Shown in pieces: positions 7,320 through 13,267 of a stretch of 30,047 nucleotides of DNA; the first letter of the stretch is position 1, and each line of letters begins with the position of its first letter. The notes beneath the pieces were generated by a model. The model worked only from the letters and a program-made list of their open reading frames with translations, searched no databases and was not told the origin of the DNA. The DNA comes from Planctomycetota bacterium (GTDB lineage: Bacteria > Planctomycetota > Planctomycetia > Pirellulales > Pirellulaceae): contig JAPLNJ010001149.1 in the NCBI GenBank assembly GCA_026692885.1, positions 1 through 30,047 of the forward strand, in the 5' to 3' direction. The translations under genes and the position numbers were made by a program.

Positions 7320-7616
7320 GCCGTTTTGTCGAACATGAAGGGCGCGTAGGCAGTCTTCGACGGGCAGAAGGGGCCACCCATAAGTTCTCTTGTGCGGTAC
7401 CTGGGCCTCGGCGATAACTTCGGCCACTTCGCCCAGAACCCTTGTAGACGACCGGCCATTTCCCGACTGTCTCGACGCGACCTGATTGAGGAACCGGAAG
7501 TCGGCATTTATCACCGCGTTCAACGAGAACAAGGCTGAGAAATGCCGCAAGAGAACCGTCCCCAAGACGGTCGGACGGTTGTCTCAGGGGCGGCGGGGGA
7601 TGAGAACTTCTAGCAG
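7320..7616. other. Gene-free stretch, no recognised content
   Basis: No frame in this interval gives plausible protein on either strand, and no terminator hairpin follows the upstream gene. A minus-strand frame across 7400-7565 is open, but its composition looks like chance. No repeat family from elsewhere in the window is present. Confidence 0.35.
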
Positions 7617-7715
7617 TCATTGAGCCAGCAGTCCGTAGCCTGCGGCAGTCGGGTGACTGGCGTCCGCGTACAGGTCGCTGGGTAGGGCCGGCAGGATGCA
7701 GTACGGAATGGGTCG
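7617..7715 (-). pseudogene. C-terminal remnant of an SGNH/GDSL hydrolase
   Basis: The minus-strand frame from just after a TGA at about 7718 to TGA at 7619-7617 reads RPIPYCILPALPSDL, then YADASHPTAAGYGLLAQ-stop. D-A-S-H-P-T-x-x-G-Y-x-x-L-A is block V of SGNH hydrolases, containing the catalytic Asp and His, and it normally sits near the C-terminus as it does here. Nothing upstream in the same frame continues the family, so the rest of the gene is lost. Confidence 0.6.
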
Positions 7716-7840
7716 TCAGTCAGTAGGAGCGAAAATACGGGTTGAAACTCGCCGACGCGATTCAGGCGGCAGTCGCCTTGCGGGCGAACTGTCAGGGCGA
7801 GCAGTTCCTTGCGGGCGTCGCGATCCACAGCCGAGCTTCC

Positions 7841-8154
7841 GCTACGCTCTTTTCCGCGCCGGGACGAAGCGGATTTCTACGCGTTTGTTCAGGGCCCCAG
7901 CGATCCGGCGGAGCATCGCCAACGAGTGCCCCTCGTAATCCGAATCCTCCAGACGGCAGATCACCGAAGCCGTGGTGCCGACGAGCTTGGCCAGCGCCCG
8001 CTGAGAAAGCCCGGCCTGGGTGCGGAGGTCGTAGATTCTGCGGGCGATTTCCGCATTCGCCTCCTCCTCGGCCAAGAGAGCCTGCATTTCAGGCTTGTCC
8101 CGGAAGTATCGCCGATCCAAGATTTCAACCGCATCGATTGTGGGTCGGTGCTTC
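7841..8154. repeat. 314-bp direct repeat, copy 1 (partner 9248-9561)
   Basis: Aligned by eye with 9248-9561 there are 8 differences and no gaps, about 97.5% identity. Within the antitoxin reading frame six differences are silent and two change residues (R/K and R/Q). The repeat covers all but the first codons of the HigA-like antitoxin gene. The interval between the copies holds the DUF5678-like/retropepsin-like pair and a transposase remnant. Confidence 0.9.
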
Positions 8155-8195
8155 CAAGATAGAGGGGTGTACGCCACAACCCTGCTGTCCCACAC
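7842..8195 (-). CDS. Orphan HigA-like XRE-family antitoxin (duplicate)
   Basis: This frame encodes the HTH_XRE protein of 9249-9572 almost unchanged. The helix-turn-helix is in GLSQRALAKLVGTTASVICR and the ending is VEIRFVPARKRA. It has no toxin gene beside it. The shared sequence starts inside the gene (at KH-R/Q-PTID), so the native first five codons are replaced. The new N-terminus would begin at a GTG (8195, MWDSRVV...) or an internal GTG at 8177, neither with a strong ribosome binding site. Still, six of eight nucleotide differences from its twin are silent, which hints that both are kept as protein. It could buffer the toxin or bind the operator at 9963-9982 if it is translated. Confidence 0.6.
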   Translation of the reverse strand: MWDSRVVAYTPLSWKHRPTIDAVEILDRRYFRDKPEMQALLAEEEANAEIARRIYDLRTQAGLSQRALAKLVGTTASVICRLEDSDYEGHSLAMLRRIAGALNKRVEIRFVPARKRA

Positions 8196-8235
8196 GCCCC
8201 GATTACGCCTCCGGCGGCGGCGGAATCGGGGCGTG
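8193..8235. repeat. 12-bp perfect inverted repeat at the start of the orphan antitoxin
   Basis: CACGCCCCGATT (8193-8204) and its complement (8224-8235) enclose a 19-nt GC-rich loop. Further outward, CTGTCCC and GGGGACGGCAG extend the symmetry imperfectly. The repeat covers the possible GTG start of the orphan antitoxin. No T tract follows, so it is not a typical terminator. Confidence 0.5.
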
Positions 8236-8316
8236 GGGGACGGCAGGGGGGCCGGGGAAACGGTGACTGATTAGCCTGTCAATCTTCTTCGCCCGCCTGT
8301 GGGAACATCCGGTGGC

Positions 8317-8345
8317 GTGACGAAACTCGCGGTCCCACGTATACT
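8317..8345 (+). promoter_or_regulatory. Putative sigma70-type promoter
   Basis: GTGACG (8317-8322, four of six matches to TTGACA) is followed after 17 nt by TATACT (8340-8345, five of six matches to TATAAT). It lies about 50 nt upstream of the DUF5678-like gene and could drive it together with the retropepsin-like gene. This is a sequence match only. Confidence 0.45.
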
Positions 8346-8397
8346 GACTGGAGAGTCATCGTGTTTGCGAACTCCAGGTACATTAGCGGAGATGATC

Positions 8398-8601
8398 ATG
8401 CAAGCGGAAATCCCCGCCGACATCGAAGAGCGATACCAAGGCCAGTGGATCGCATGGGATATCGTCACCAGCCATGTCGTGGGCACTGGAGAGACGCTGG
8501 AGGACGCGATCGAAGCGTCGAACGAGGCCTGGAACGCAGGGCATGAACTCTATTTTCACCACATTCTGACCCCAGACGCGGTGATCGTCGGAGGACTCTG
8601 A
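8398..8601 (+). CDS. Small DUF5678-like protein, partner of the aspartic protease-like gene
   Basis: The ATG at 8398 was chosen because GGAG (8388-8391) lies 6 nt before it; the ATG at 8392 is too close to that site. The product is 67 aa. It reads ERYQGQWIAWDIVTSHVVGT, then GETLEDAIEASNEAWNAG and LYFHHILTPDAVIVGGL. The pattern 'Y.G.WIA......VVG.G.TLEDA...A' matches the small DUF5678-type proteins that often precede retropepsin-like genes, as I recall. The next gene begins 2 nt downstream, so the two are almost certainly co-translated. Function is unknown; it may be a substrate or partner of the protease-like protein. Confidence 0.7.
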   Translation: MQAEIPADIEERYQGQWIAWDIVTSHVVGTGETLEDAIEASNEAWNAGHELYFHHILTPDAVIVGGL

Positions 8602-8603
8602 AC

Positions 8604-9017
8604 GTGCGATTCCCGACCCTGGCCAAGCAGCACATTCATCGTCCGATTGTGGCTGTGCACCTCCAGGCGTCCGCCGGCCGTTGGCTGAGTATTGACGCAC
8701 TCGTGGATACCGGCTCAGACGTTTCTCTATTCCCCGAGTCCCTCGCGCGCCGCCTGGCTCTGGACTTGCGGGGTGTTTCCCCAACACCGCTGACATCCGC
8801 CCTGGGGACCGTGGCGACTTACCGACCGGTAGAACTGGTCCTGGAACTGCGACGGTTCCCCGATGTGCTTCGATGGAAAACTACTGTCGGGTTCTTGGAT
8901 CGACCGATGACCTACGGGCTGCTGGGCACAAAGGGCTTCTTCGAGTTCTTCACGATGCATTACGACGCTCGCGGACACCTGTTCGAAATCGAACCCGCCG
9001 GAGATTTGCCCCAATGA
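8604..9017 (+). CDS. Retropepsin-like aspartic protease family protein
   Basis: The GTG start has GGAGGA (8590-8595) at good spacing and lies 2 nt after the previous stop. The product is 137 aa, the size of a single-domain (dimer-forming) retropepsin. Residues 31-45 read DALVDTGSDVSLFPE, the D-T-G active-site loop of clan AA peptidases with the hydrophobic residues in front. Residues ~65-70 (SALG) and the later hydrophobic GLLGTKGFFEFF are consistent with the flap and the C-terminal hydrophobic-hydrophobic-Gly motif (YGLLG). No signal peptide or membrane span is seen, so it is probably cytoplasmic. The substrate is unknown. The pair sits between two near-identical antitoxin copies. Confidence 0.8.
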   Translation: MRFPTLAKQHIHRPIVAVHLQASAGRWLSIDALVDTGSDVSLFPESLARRLALDLRGVSPTPLTSALGTVATYRPVELVLELRRFPDVLRWKTTVGFLDRPMTYGLLGTKGFFEFFTMHYDARGHLFEIEPAGDLPQ

Positions 9018-9018
9018 T

Positions 9019-9216
9019 GTCGGCGGCTGGGTGGCTGGGTGGCTGGGGCTGAGTCCTCGAAGCCCGCTGCCGTCGGACTGTCCGAATCGCCAACCAGGTC
9101 GCGGACCCAACCATCCCCAGCGGGCGGCGCCCGCGGCTTCGAGGCGTGCCACAGGCCGCAGTGACGCAGGAGCTTCTCGATCACGTCGGCCTGCGGCGGC
9201 TCGATGAAGGCAGCAG
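9019..9216 (-). pseudogene. C-terminal remnant of a transposase-like protein
   Basis: The minus strand reads PAAFIEPPQADVIEKLLRHC then GLWHASKPRAPP. 'EPPQADxIEKxLRHCGLW' is a tail I associate with transposases of putative IS91-like or related families, where a 'KILRHLGL' segment ends the protein. Only about 60 codons remain, and downstream in frame the sequence is low-complexity (GGCTGGGTGGCTGG repeated near 9025-9050). No catalytic region is present. It may mark the mobile element that rearranged this locus. Confidence 0.45.
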
Positions 9217-9247
9217 GTGGGCGTCACTGAACGAACTCCGTGCTGAT

Positions 9248-9561
9248 GCTACGCCCTTTTCCGCGCCGGGACGAAGCGGATTTCCACGCGTTTGTTCAGC
9301 GCCCCAGCGATCCGGCGGAGCATCGCCAACGAGTGCCCCTCGTAATCGGAATCCTCCAGACGGCAGATCACCGAAGCCGTAGTGCCGACGAGCTTGGCCA
9401 GCGCCCGCTGAGAAAGCCCGGCCTGGGTGCGGAGGTCATAGATTTTGCGGGCGATTTCCGCATTCGCCTCCTCCTCGGCCAAGAGAGCCTGCATTTCAGG
9501 CTTGTCCCGGAAGTATCGCCGATCCAAGATTTCAACCGCATCGATTGTGGGTTGGTGCTTC
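9248..9561. repeat. 314-bp direct repeat, copy 2 (partner 7841-8154)
   Basis: This is the same orientation and sequence as 7841-8154, with 8 mismatches. This copy carries the native 5' end of the antitoxin gene and the linked toxin, so it is probably the parent and 7841-8154 the derived copy. Confidence 0.9.
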
Positions 9562-9572
9562 TTGCCTGGCAT
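9249..9572 (-). CDS. HigA-like XRE-family antitoxin
   Basis: The product is 107 aa, starting MPGKKHQPTIDAVEILDRRY. An N-terminal helical part is followed by the helix-turn-helix GLSQRALAKLVGTTASVICR (about residues 53-72) and a C-terminal tail VEIRFVPARKRA. The start lies 2 nt after the stop of the toxin gene, the toxin-first order typical of HigBA modules. Such antitoxins neutralise the partner toxin by direct binding and repress their own promoter. A palindrome within the promoter upstream of the toxin (9963-9982) is the likely operator. A 97%-identical orphan copy is present 1.4 kb away. Confidence 0.85.
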   Translation of the reverse strand: MPGKKHQPTIDAVEILDRRYFRDKPEMQALLAEEEANAEIARKIYDLRTQAGLSQRALAKLVGTTASVICRLEDSDYEGHSLAMLRRIAGALNKRVEIRFVPARKRA

Positions 9573-9574
9573 GA

Positions 9575-9943
9575 TTACGGCTCCCGATAAGTGTGTTTGG
9601 CCGGGTCGGCGACGAACCTCCTCCGGCGCTCGATGGCTGCGTCGATCTCGCTCGCCGGAACCACGCGTTCCTTGACCAACCCGTGCGACAGGACGGCCGC
9701 CGTGGCGCCATGGAAAAAATACAACATCCGATAGTTGACGCCCTGAAAACCGACCCGGAGTTCATACACACCGTCCCGCAAGTAGTCCGCTTCTGGCCTG
9801 CGGAGCTCATGTCCTTCGGCGCGGAGGCGACCGATTCGTACGCGGCACTTGACCTTGGCTTTTGCGGGCAGGCGGTCGATCCACTCCAAGAGTGGCACCG
9901 ATCCGTCGTCCTCTCGGTAAAACACCACGTTGGTTCTTGGCAT
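9575..9943 (-). CDS. HigB-like (RelE superfamily, phage Gp49-like) toxin
   Basis: The ATG at 9943 is preceded by GAGGA at about 5 nt. An upstream in-frame ATG at 9958 is possible. The product is 122 aa. It contains VPLLEWIDRLPAKAKVKCRV, then LRDGVYELRVGFQGVNYRML and YFFHGATAAVLSHGLVKE, the typical Gp49-like/HigB arrangement: 'LxxGxYELRxxxxxxxYRxLYFxxG...LLHGFxKK'. It ends EIDAAIERRRRFVADPA. Members cleave mRNA at the ribosome. It forms an operon with the downstream antitoxin gene (2-nt gap). The Arg residues of ELRVGF and NYRML match positions that are usually important in the family. Confidence 0.85.
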   Translation of the reverse strand: MPRTNVVFYREDDGSVPLLEWIDRLPAKAKVKCRVRIGRLRAEGHELRRPEADYLRDGVYELRVGFQGVNYRMLYFFHGATAAVLSHGLVKERVVPASEIDAAIERRRRFVADPAKHTYREP

Positions 9944-9961
9944 GCTCGTCCTCGTCATCGC

Positions 9962-9990
9962 ATGTTCGCATTCGTGCGAACAAATGTCAA
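9962..9990 (-). promoter_or_regulatory. Promoter of the HigBA-like operon
   Basis: On the minus strand, a perfect TTGACA -35 (9990-9985) is followed after 17 nt by GAACAT (9967-9962), a weak -10 that has the TGn extension (TGC) of extended -10 promoters. The leader to the toxin ATG would be only about 10-15 nt. The spacer is occupied by a palindrome, as expected for an autorepressed toxin-antitoxin promoter. Confidence 0.6.
9963..9982. promoter_or_regulatory. Palindromic operator candidate for the XRE antitoxin
   Basis: TGTTCGCA (9963-9970) and TGCGAACA (9975-9982) form a perfect 8+8 dyad around TTCG, lying between the -35 and -10 of the toxin-antitoxin promoter. Size and placement suit a dimeric helix-turn-helix repressor. 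Binding by the HigA-like protein is inferred from position. Confidence 0.65.
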
Positions 9991-10124
9991 GCCAGCCTAC
10001 GCTACATTCGCTCGTGACGAGCGCGGACTTGCTCGGTGTGGCACGGGTCTGGACGTCTAGCTTCGGCCGAGACCTATCAATCCTCAGCACCATTCAGTTC
10101 TCCGTCGAGCCTGCGACATGGGGA

Positions 10125-10244
10125 GAGGCTGTGAAAAAATCGTAGGGTGGGCTGTGCCCACCACAACTGCCTGTGCTTGGTGGGTACAGCCCACCCTACA
10201 CCTTGTGCAAGCAGCGTTGGCCGATTTGATTCTTTCACAGCCTC
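10125..10244. mobile_element. 120-bp MITE-like element, copy 1
   Basis: The ends are inverted repeats: GAGGCTGTGAAAAAATC at the left and GATTCTTTCACAGCCTC at the right. Inside is a large hairpin built of GTAGGGTGGGCTGTGCCCACC and its near complement, followed by a conserved ACACCTTGTGCAAGCA segment. A second copy in opposite orientation lies at 17207-17324, conserved along its whole length. No coding potential; no transposase in the window. Confidence 0.8.
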
Positions 10245-10337
10245 GGAGCGCGAGAATCCGGCGTTTCCAATGCTTGCCGCACAACCGCCCGAGGCCTTTG
10301 AAGTTGCGCATTTCCTGGCTTTGCCGAGGAAGCACAC

Positions 10338-10388
10338 GAAGCTCCCGGCGTTAGCCGGGAGAGCCGTCCCGCCCCAAACCTACCCCGG
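10338..10388 (+). repeat. REP-like unit 1 of a four-copy cluster
   Basis: The unit contains GAAGCTCCCGGCGTTAGCC, GGGAGAG, TCCCGCCCC and AAACCTA. CTCCCGGC-GTTA-GCCGGGAG forms a small hairpin. Related units follow at 10406-10458 (same strand) and at 10467-10521 and 10531-10584 (opposite strand). Confidence 0.7.
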
Positions 10389-10405
10389 AGCCGCGCACGC
10401 CACAC

Positions 10406-10458
10406 GGAAGCCGCCAGCGTAAGCTGGCCGGAGCCTCCCGCCCCACACCTATTCGCGG
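10406..10458 (+). repeat. REP-like unit 2 (same orientation as unit 1)
   Basis: GGAAGCCGCCAGCGTAAGC, then TGGCCGGAGCCTCCCGCCCC and ACACCTA, a diverged match to unit 1 that keeps the hairpin (GCCAGCGTAAGCTGGC) and the TCCCGCCCC-ACCTA tail. Confidence 0.6.
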
Positions 10459-10466
10459 TGCATCGT

Positions 10467-10521
10467 CCAGGTGCAGGGGCGGGAATACTCCCACCGGCTG
10501 ACGCCGGGGGCTTCTCGGTGG
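10467..10521 (-). repeat. REP-like unit 3 (inverted)
   Basis: On the minus strand: GAGAAGCCCCCGGCGTCAGC, CGGTGGGAGTA, then TTCCCGCCCC and TGCACCT, the same order of blocks as units 1 and 2. Confidence 0.6.
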
Positions 10522-10530
10522 CGCGGGCGA

Positions 10531-10584
10531 CCGCGGCTAGGTTGTGGGCGGGATTTCTCTCCCGGCTTACACCGGGAGCTTCTC
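10531..10584 (-). repeat. REP-like unit 4 (inverted)
   Basis: On the minus strand: GAGAAGCTCCCGGTGTAAGC, CGGGAGAGAAATCCCGCCC and ACAACCTAGCCGCGG. It is the closest match to unit 1, so the cluster is symmetric (1-2 forward, 3-4 reverse). Confidence 0.65.
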
Positions 10585-10692
10585 CCCATGCCGCGAAATG
10601 CGCAGCTTCAAAGCCCGAGGTCGCGTCCCTGTTCGTCGACTATGGTGTCGACGCCGTACTGCTCGGCATTGCAGCATCCGTAGCACCAAACG

Positions 10693-10895
10693 GGTTTTCG
10701 GGCTGGTGTCGTCAAGAATGAGATTTTGCGGTTAGGCATGGGTGGCGTCGCGAGACGCGGGTCTGTCCTTCAAATTTCATTTCTCGCGGCGGAGACGTCG
10801 CGTCAGTACGGGGAGCATTGTCGCCGCGAGAAATGAAATTTGAACGACAGACCCCAGCCGCTGTCGCGACCCGGAAAACCATAAAGTCTCCAAGT
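10693..10895. repeat. Hairpin element A upstream of the SPOUT-rtcB operon
   Basis: The core (10759-10854, 96 bp) has 33-bp inverted arms with one mismatch: GGGTCTGTCCTTCAAATTTC... and its complement ending GACAGACCC. Outside the core, a left flank (TTTTCGGG...AATGAGA...CGGTT...AGAC) matches the left flank of element B at 13724-13787, and the right flank (...ACCATAAAGTCTC) partly mirrors it. It resembles the REP/BIME-type elements mobilised by REP-associated tyrosine transposases; that link is an inference. Confidence 0.65.
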
Positions 10896-11100
10896 GAACG
10901 TCAACCGGCCTCGCCACCGTTTGGTGCTAGCAGCGATTGCCGAAACAACTTTTCGGTTTCCCGTCGCCGAGCTGGGGAAGTGATTTCGGCCCCCGTTTGC
11001 TTCGGGCACATTCCGGGTTGCCGTGCGGCCCTCCGAGCTGTACAACTTCGCTCTGCCGTCCGGCGGGTCCTTGCAGGCGAAGGTCCCTTGAGAACCAACG
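10896..11100 (+). other. Leader region of the SPOUT-rtcB-rbfA-like operon
   Basis: No protein-coding frame is convincing here. The operon promoter should lie in this interval, but I see no clear -35/-10 pair. GCGAAGGTCCCTTGAGAACCAACG immediately precedes the ATG without a strong ribosome binding site. Confidence 0.3.
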
Positions 11101-12018
11101 ATGAAACGCACACTGACGCTGATCGGCCTCGATATCGAAGGCGCGTGGAACATTCCGGTGCTGGCCAACGCAGCCGCTATGTCCGAGGCCGAGTTGCTGT
11201 TCGTCCCGACCGCCTCGGGTGGTTGCCAGCCCGCTGTGGATGCCAGCTCGGTAGCGACGATCGACGCTGTCTGGGACCGCTTCGACCACGTGCTCGCCTG
11301 CGAGTCGGTGGCGCGCAGTCGCGTGGTCTACGATTACCCGGCTCCGCGTGGGCAGGTGGGGGTGATCGTGGGAAACGAGCGGTGCGGGATTCCCAAGCAG
11401 GTTTTGGAACGGGCCGACCAAGTCGTCTCTATCCCCATGTTTGGAGCCGGGATGACGTCTGTGAATGTCGCCGTCGCGGCCGCTATCCTGCTGTACGCCG
11501 TCCAGCGCGACCTGGGACGTCGGCGGATCAAAGTCTCGTCGCTGTCCTCACGCGACGTTGACGTCTTGCTGATCGGCCCGGCGGATCCCAGCGAGCTGGG
11601 TTCGCTGCTGCGGAGCGTCTGGGCCTTCGGCTGGAAACGGGTCTTCGTGGTGGATAGTCATGGCATCTGGTTTACAGACGATCGCCCCACGGTGTTGGCG
11701 GGACGCGCAGCGGCGCGCCGGGAGGTGAACCCGTTGACGATTCGACCCGTTGACGAATTGGACTTCGATCAGTACGACCAGTTCGTGCTGTGCACGGGGG
11801 AACCGCGCGGCACGCCCTTGTCCCGCTTCTCGCTGCCCGGACGTGGCAGGCTACTCCTGGTTTACGGGCAGGCTGAACCTAGCTTGCCGACGACGGCGCC
11901 CGTGGAGCGGGTGTTCGTCGATCAGGCGGCGGGGGACGTCGAACCCTGCTATCGGCACGCGGGCTCGATTCTGCTCTCCGTGGTGTCGCAGATGCTTAGG
12001 CGAGGGCGAAGTGGATAA
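11101..12018 (+). CDS. SpoU/TrmH-like SPOUT RNA methyltransferase-related protein, tandem architecture
   Basis: The product is 305 aa. Residues 86-134 carry SPOUT motifs 2 and 3: VGVIVGNERCGIPKQVLERA (N-E-x-x-G) and VSIPMFGAGMTSVNVAVAAA (I-P-M ... S-x-N-V-x-x-A), the SAM-binding knot. The N-terminal motif 1 is poorly preserved (NIPVLANAAAMSE). Residues ~145-305 look like a second SPOUT unit: a clear motif-1 block DPSELGSLLRSVWAFGWKRV, FVVDSHGIWF, AARREVNPL, then LLLVYGQAEPSLPTTAPVER and a C-terminal helix, but without a good N-E-x-x-G or S-x-N motif. The two halves thus keep complementary motifs. It probably 2'-O-methylates RNA or has become a binding protein. The next gene (RtcB) starts 8 nt before its stop, so the two are co-translated. 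Confidence 0.75.
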   Translation: MKRTLTLIGLDIEGAWNIPVLANAAAMSEAELLFVPTASGGCQPAVDASSVATIDAVWDRFDHVLACESVARSRVVYDYPAPRGQVGVIVGNERCGIPKQVLERADQVVSIPMFGAGMTSVNVAVAAAILLYAVQRDLGRRRIKVSSLSSRDVDVLLIGPADPSELGSLLRSVWAFGWKRVFVVDSHGIWFTDDRPTVLAGRAAARREVNPLTIRPVDELDFDQYDQFVLCTGEPRGTPLSRFSLPGRGRLLLVYGQAEPSLPTTAPVERVFVDQAAGDVEPCYRHAGSILLSVVSQMLRRGRSG

Positions 12019-13234
12019 ACGTTTTCGCTATGCCGGTAAGCACGTTCACGATCTGACCGTCGAGGGCATCACCGTACGCGTCTGGGACGTGCGGAGTCCC
12101 GATCACCGCGAGGCCATCGAAGCGACGCTACGTCCCTTGGCGAAGGCCGGCTTCGTGCATCCCTTCGTCGCCTTGATGCCCGACTATCATCCGGGCGAAG
12201 GGGTCCTGATCGGCAGCGTCATTCCTACACGGGAGGTGATTCTGCCCTCGGTGATCGGGGGCGATCTGGGTTGTGGGATGACCGCTTTGCCACTGCCGAT
12301 CCGTGGCGACAGCCTGGCTGCAGTTCTGCCCGCTTTGGACGCGGCGTTGCGGGCCAGCATCCCGGTCGGGACGGCAGACAACACGGTCGTCACGCCCCGC
12401 GTACGCGACAACCGGCTTTGGCAGCAAGACTTTCGGGCCCCGCTGCTCCCCAATCGCCAGCGCCGAAAGCTCCTGCGGCAGTTCGCTTCCTTGGGCGGCG
12501 GCAACCATTTTCTAGAGATCCAGCAGGACGAAGGCGCGCAAGTTTGGATCATGCTCCACTCGGGATCGCGGTACTTGGGAGTCAGCGTGCGGGATTACTA
12601 CGTGGCCCAAGGCCAGCAGCACAACGGTGTCGACCCGCGGCTGTATCGGCGGATTCCCTACTTGCCGGCCACGTCGCCACTGGCCGAGGATTATCTGCAC
12701 GACCTGCAGTTGGCGGTCGACTTCGCTCGGGAGAGTCGGCGCGAGATGATGATTCGGGCGCTGGAGGCATTCTGCGCCGTCGTGCCCGAACTACGGGGAC
12801 GGTCAGCGCACGAGTTCCAGGCGGAAATCTGCGACGTCACACACAACTATGTTGCTCGAGAGCGGCATTTTGACGAAGACCTGTTCGTACACCGCAAAGG
12901 CGCGATCCATGTCAGCGCCGGCGAGTTGGGGTTGGTGCCGGGCAGCATGGGGACCTGTTCTTACATCGTCGAGGGACGCGGCAATCGGTTCGGCTTGGAT
13001 TCGTGCTCGCATGGGGCCGGCCGAGCCATGTCGCGAGCCAATGCCACCCGGAAGATCTCCGACCAGGAATTCCTCGACAGTGTGGCGGGCGTGTTTCATC
13101 AGGCTGACTCGCGTCTGAAAGACGAGGCTCCCGCGGCGTACAAGAACATCCGACAGGTCATGCGGGCACAGCGGGACTTGGTCCGCATCCGTCACGAGCT
13201 ACAGCCACTGCTGTCGATCAAAGGGGCTTGTTAA
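12011..13234 (+). CDS. rtcB: RtcB family RNA-splicing/repair ligase
   Basis: The GTG at 12011 overlaps the upstream gene by 8 nt; this start gives 407 aa, very close to E. coli RtcB (408). RtcB joins RNA 2',3'-cyclic phosphate or 3'-phosphate ends to 5'-hydroxyl ends, using GTP and Mn2+. All ligand motifs are visible: GGDLGCGM (Asp85, Cys88), GGGNHFLEI (Asn165, His166), MLHSGSR (His183), VTHNYV (His278), HRKGA, PGSMG, and CSHGAGRAMSR with His334, equivalent to the histidine that becomes guanylylated. It should therefore be active. No archease gene is nearby. The setting, between a SPOUT protein and an RbfA-like protein, points to a role in tRNA or rRNA repair or maturation. Confidence 0.93.
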   Translation: MDKRFRYAGKHVHDLTVEGITVRVWDVRSPDHREAIEATLRPLAKAGFVHPFVALMPDYHPGEGVLIGSVIPTREVILPSVIGGDLGCGMTALPLPIRGDSLAAVLPALDAALRASIPVGTADNTVVTPRVRDNRLWQQDFRAPLLPNRQRRKLLRQFASLGGGNHFLEIQQDEGAQVWIMLHSGSRYLGVSVRDYYVAQGQQHNGVDPRLYRRIPYLPATSPLAEDYLHDLQLAVDFARESRREMMIRALEAFCAVVPELRGRSAHEFQAEICDVTHNYVARERHFDEDLFVHRKGAIHVSAGELGLVPGSMGTCSYIVEGRGNRFGLDSCSHGAGRAMSRANATRKISDQEFLDSVAGVFHQADSRLKDEAPAAYKNIRQVMRAQRDLVRIRHELQPLLSIKGAC

Positions 13235-13267
13235 ATTTGTCTGGGAACCTTGTAACAGGAATGCACG

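Noticed and set aside
10338..10584. Possible CRISPR-like array
   Set aside because: The units are on both strands, diverged, and have no regular spacers; they are a REP-like cluster.
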